Below, piece by piece: positions 4,377 through 5,770 of a stretch of 5,770 nucleotides of DNA (position 1 is the first letter of the stretch; every line of letters starts with the position of its first letter). The notes under the pieces were generated by a model. That model was not told where the DNA came from. It did not search any database and saw nothing but the letters and a program-made list of their open reading frames with translations. Source of the stretch: QHWK01 sp035315685 (GTDB lineage Bacteria; Acidobacteriota; Vicinamibacteria; Vicinamibacterales; CAVVIG01); assembly GCA_035315685.1 (NCBI GenBank), contig DATFXR010000601.1, positions 1 to 5,770 on the forward strand, in the 5' to 3' direction. The translations under genes and the position numbers were made by a program.

Positions 4377-5770
4377 GTGCTGGAAAAACTCTTTCGTCTC
4401 CTGTTCAAGTATCCCCCGCTGGTGTTCCAGCAAGGCGATTTCAGCTGGGGCCTTTCCCGGCCCGTGCTGCTGATCGTCTCGGCCATCACCGCCGTTGCGG
4501 TGCTGAGCCTGCTCTCGCTGCGCGGGGTGGCGGCCGCCGAACGGACGCGGGATCGCATCGTGCTGGTGGGGCTGCGAGTGGCGGCTCTGGCGGTGCTGCT
4601 GTTCTGTTTGTTCCGGCCGTCGATCGTCTTGAAGGCCGCCGTGCCTCAGCAGAACTTCCTCGGTGTCCTGGTGGACGACTCACGGAGCATGTCGATCGCC
4701 GACCGCGACGGCCAGACCCGTGCCGCGTTCGTGCAGCAGCAGTTCGCGACGGAGAACTCTCCTCTACTCCACGCGCTGTCGCAGCGCTTCGTGGTGCGCT
4801 TCTTCGGCTTCTCGTCTTCTTCGGAGCGCGTGAACGCGGCGGCCAACCTGAAGTACGGCGGAACGTCGACGCGGATCGGACAGGCGCTCGATCGTGCGCG
4901 CGACGAGCTCGCCGGCCTGCCGCTCGCCGGGCTGGTCATGGTCACCGATGGCGCCGACACCTCTGACGCGACGATCGACGAAACGCTCGCGAGCCTCAAG
5001 GCGCGCTCGATCCCGGTGTTCACCGTCGGCGTCGGCCAGGACCGGTTCGCCCACGACATCCAGGTGACGCGGGTCGAGACGCCGCGCTCGGTGCTCAAGG
5101 GCACCGCGCTCGTGGTCGATGTCGTGCTGTCGCAAACCGGCTACGGCGGGCAGACGGTTCCGCTCAGCATCGAGGACGACGGGCGCATCGTGAGCACGCA
5201 GGAAGTGACGCTTCCGCCGGACGGCGAGTCGGCGACGGTGAAGGTTCGCTTCACGGCGAACGAGGCCGGCGCACGCGTGTTCAAGTTCACCGTACCGACG
5301 CAGCCTGGCGAACAGGTCACGCAGAACAACTCGCGCGACACGCTGATTCAGGTGAACGATCGGACGGAAAAGATCCTCTACTTCGAAGGCGAGCCGCGGC
5401 CGGAGATGAAGTTCCTCCGGCGTGGCGTCGAGGACGACAAGAACCTGCAGGTCGCAATCCTGCTGCGGACCGCCGAGAACAAGTACTGGCGCGCCGGCAT
5501 CAGCGACAAGGACGAGATGATCGGCGGGTTCCCGAAGACGCGCGAAGAGCTGTTCACCTATCGCGCGCTGATTCTCGGCAGCGTCGAGGCGGCGTCGTTC
5601 TCGCCGGAGCAGCTGCGGATGATCGCCGACTTCGTCAGCAAGCGCGGCGGCGGCCTGCTGATGCTCGGCGGGCGGCGGGCGTTCGCCGAAGGCGGGTGGG
5701 GCGGAACGCCGGTCGGCGAAGTGCTGCCGGTCGTGCTCGAGAACAGCAACCCGAAGTATTTCTCGTGGGT
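4377..5770 (+). CDS. VWA-domain membrane protein (glutamine-amidotransferase-like C-terminal region), 3' end outside window
   Basis: The frame is open from TAG 4362-4364 to the window end, giving at least 464 residues. Two hydrophobic segments, about 30-48 and 61-80, anchor an otherwise soluble protein. A von Willebrand factor A domain follows (about 93-215) with a complete metal-ion adhesion site: DDSRS at 100-104 (DxSxS), Thr163 or Thr165 in GGTSTRIG, and TDG at 190-192. Next comes a beta-rich, Ig-like region (about 220-328), then ILYFEGEPRPEMKFLRR from residue 333 and a Rossmann-type stretch, YRALILGSVEAASFSPEQLRMIADFVSKRGGGLLMLGGRRAF, resembling the class-I glutamine-amidotransferase-like fold of large VWA membrane proteins often found beside MoxR/DUF58/BatA genes. 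No catalytic cysteine is visible in the part present, so enzyme activity is not implied. GTG 4377 or the adjacent TTG 4374 are the only starts before the stop; no ribosome-binding site is visible. An envelope role is inferred. Confidence 0.85.
   Translation, partial: MLEKLFRLLFKYPPLVFQQGDFSWGLSRPVLLIVSAITAVAVLSLLSLRGVAAAERTRDRIVLVGLRVAALAVLLFCLFRPSIVLKAAVPQQNFLGVLVDDSRSMSIADRDGQTRAAFVQQQFATENSPLLHALSQRFVVRFFGFSSSSERVNAAANLKYGGTSTRIGQALDRARDELAGLPLAGLVMVTDGADTSDATIDETLASLKARSIPVFTVGVGQDRFAHDIQVTRVETPRSVLKGTALVVDVVLSQTGYGGQTVPLSIEDDGRIVSTQEVTLPPDGESATVKVRFTANEAGARVFKFTVPTQPGEQVTQNNSRDTLIQVNDRTEKILYFEGEPRPEMKFLRRGVEDDKNLQVAILLRTAENKYWRAGISDKDEMIGGFPKTREELFTYRALILGSVEAASFSPEQLRMIADFVSKRGGGLLMLGGRRAFAEGGWGGTPVGEVLPVVLENSNPKYFSW

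Noticed and set aside
4646..5104. A 152-residue minus-strand frame, serine- and arginine-rich
   Set aside because: It is antisense to the VWA domain, whose metal-site motifs prove the plus-strand frame.

Overview
The window is a high-GC bacterial chromosome segment of core and envelope genes. Protein style, short degenerate GC-rich intergenic repeats and the large two-TM VWA protein resemble what I know from Acidobacteriota (perhaps the Vicinamibacteria side), but no marker gene fixes the phylum, so this is tentative. No phage genes, transposases, CRISPR arrays, rRNA or tRNA genes were seen.

Left part (1-1860), nucleic-acid housekeeping: the 3' end of rph (RNase PH), then ogt (O6-alkylguanine-DNA alkyltransferase) on the same strand, then rdgB (XTP/dITP pyrophosphatase) in the opposite, convergent orientation. 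rph and rdgB are usually neighbours on one strand. Here ogt sits between them and rdgB is flipped, with repeat-like DNA on both sides of it.

Middle part (1861-2648): a non-coding stretch of about 290 bases between rdgB and a small minus-strand winged-helix-like gene. It holds two facing arrays of a short CGCAGAG-type repeat and a cluster of strong stem-loops that fold better as minus-strand RNA (a cUUCGg tetraloop and a G.U-compensated stem). A 232-base divergent intergenic region follows.

Right part (2649-5770), cell envelope: a small two-TM protein with a C-terminal SFPASDPPAW motif overlaps by one base a YihY/BrkB-family membrane protein that has an extra tail of about 95 residues. After a 214-base gap with a 12-bp hairpin and a good -10 box comes a large VWA-domain membrane protein that runs off the window. 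Its start codon lies where transcription should begin, so its mRNA may be leaderless.

I do not see a convincing new multi-gene system. The most worthwhile leads are the structured RNA candidate near 2015-2135, the facing repeat arrays, and the leaderless start of the VWA gene.
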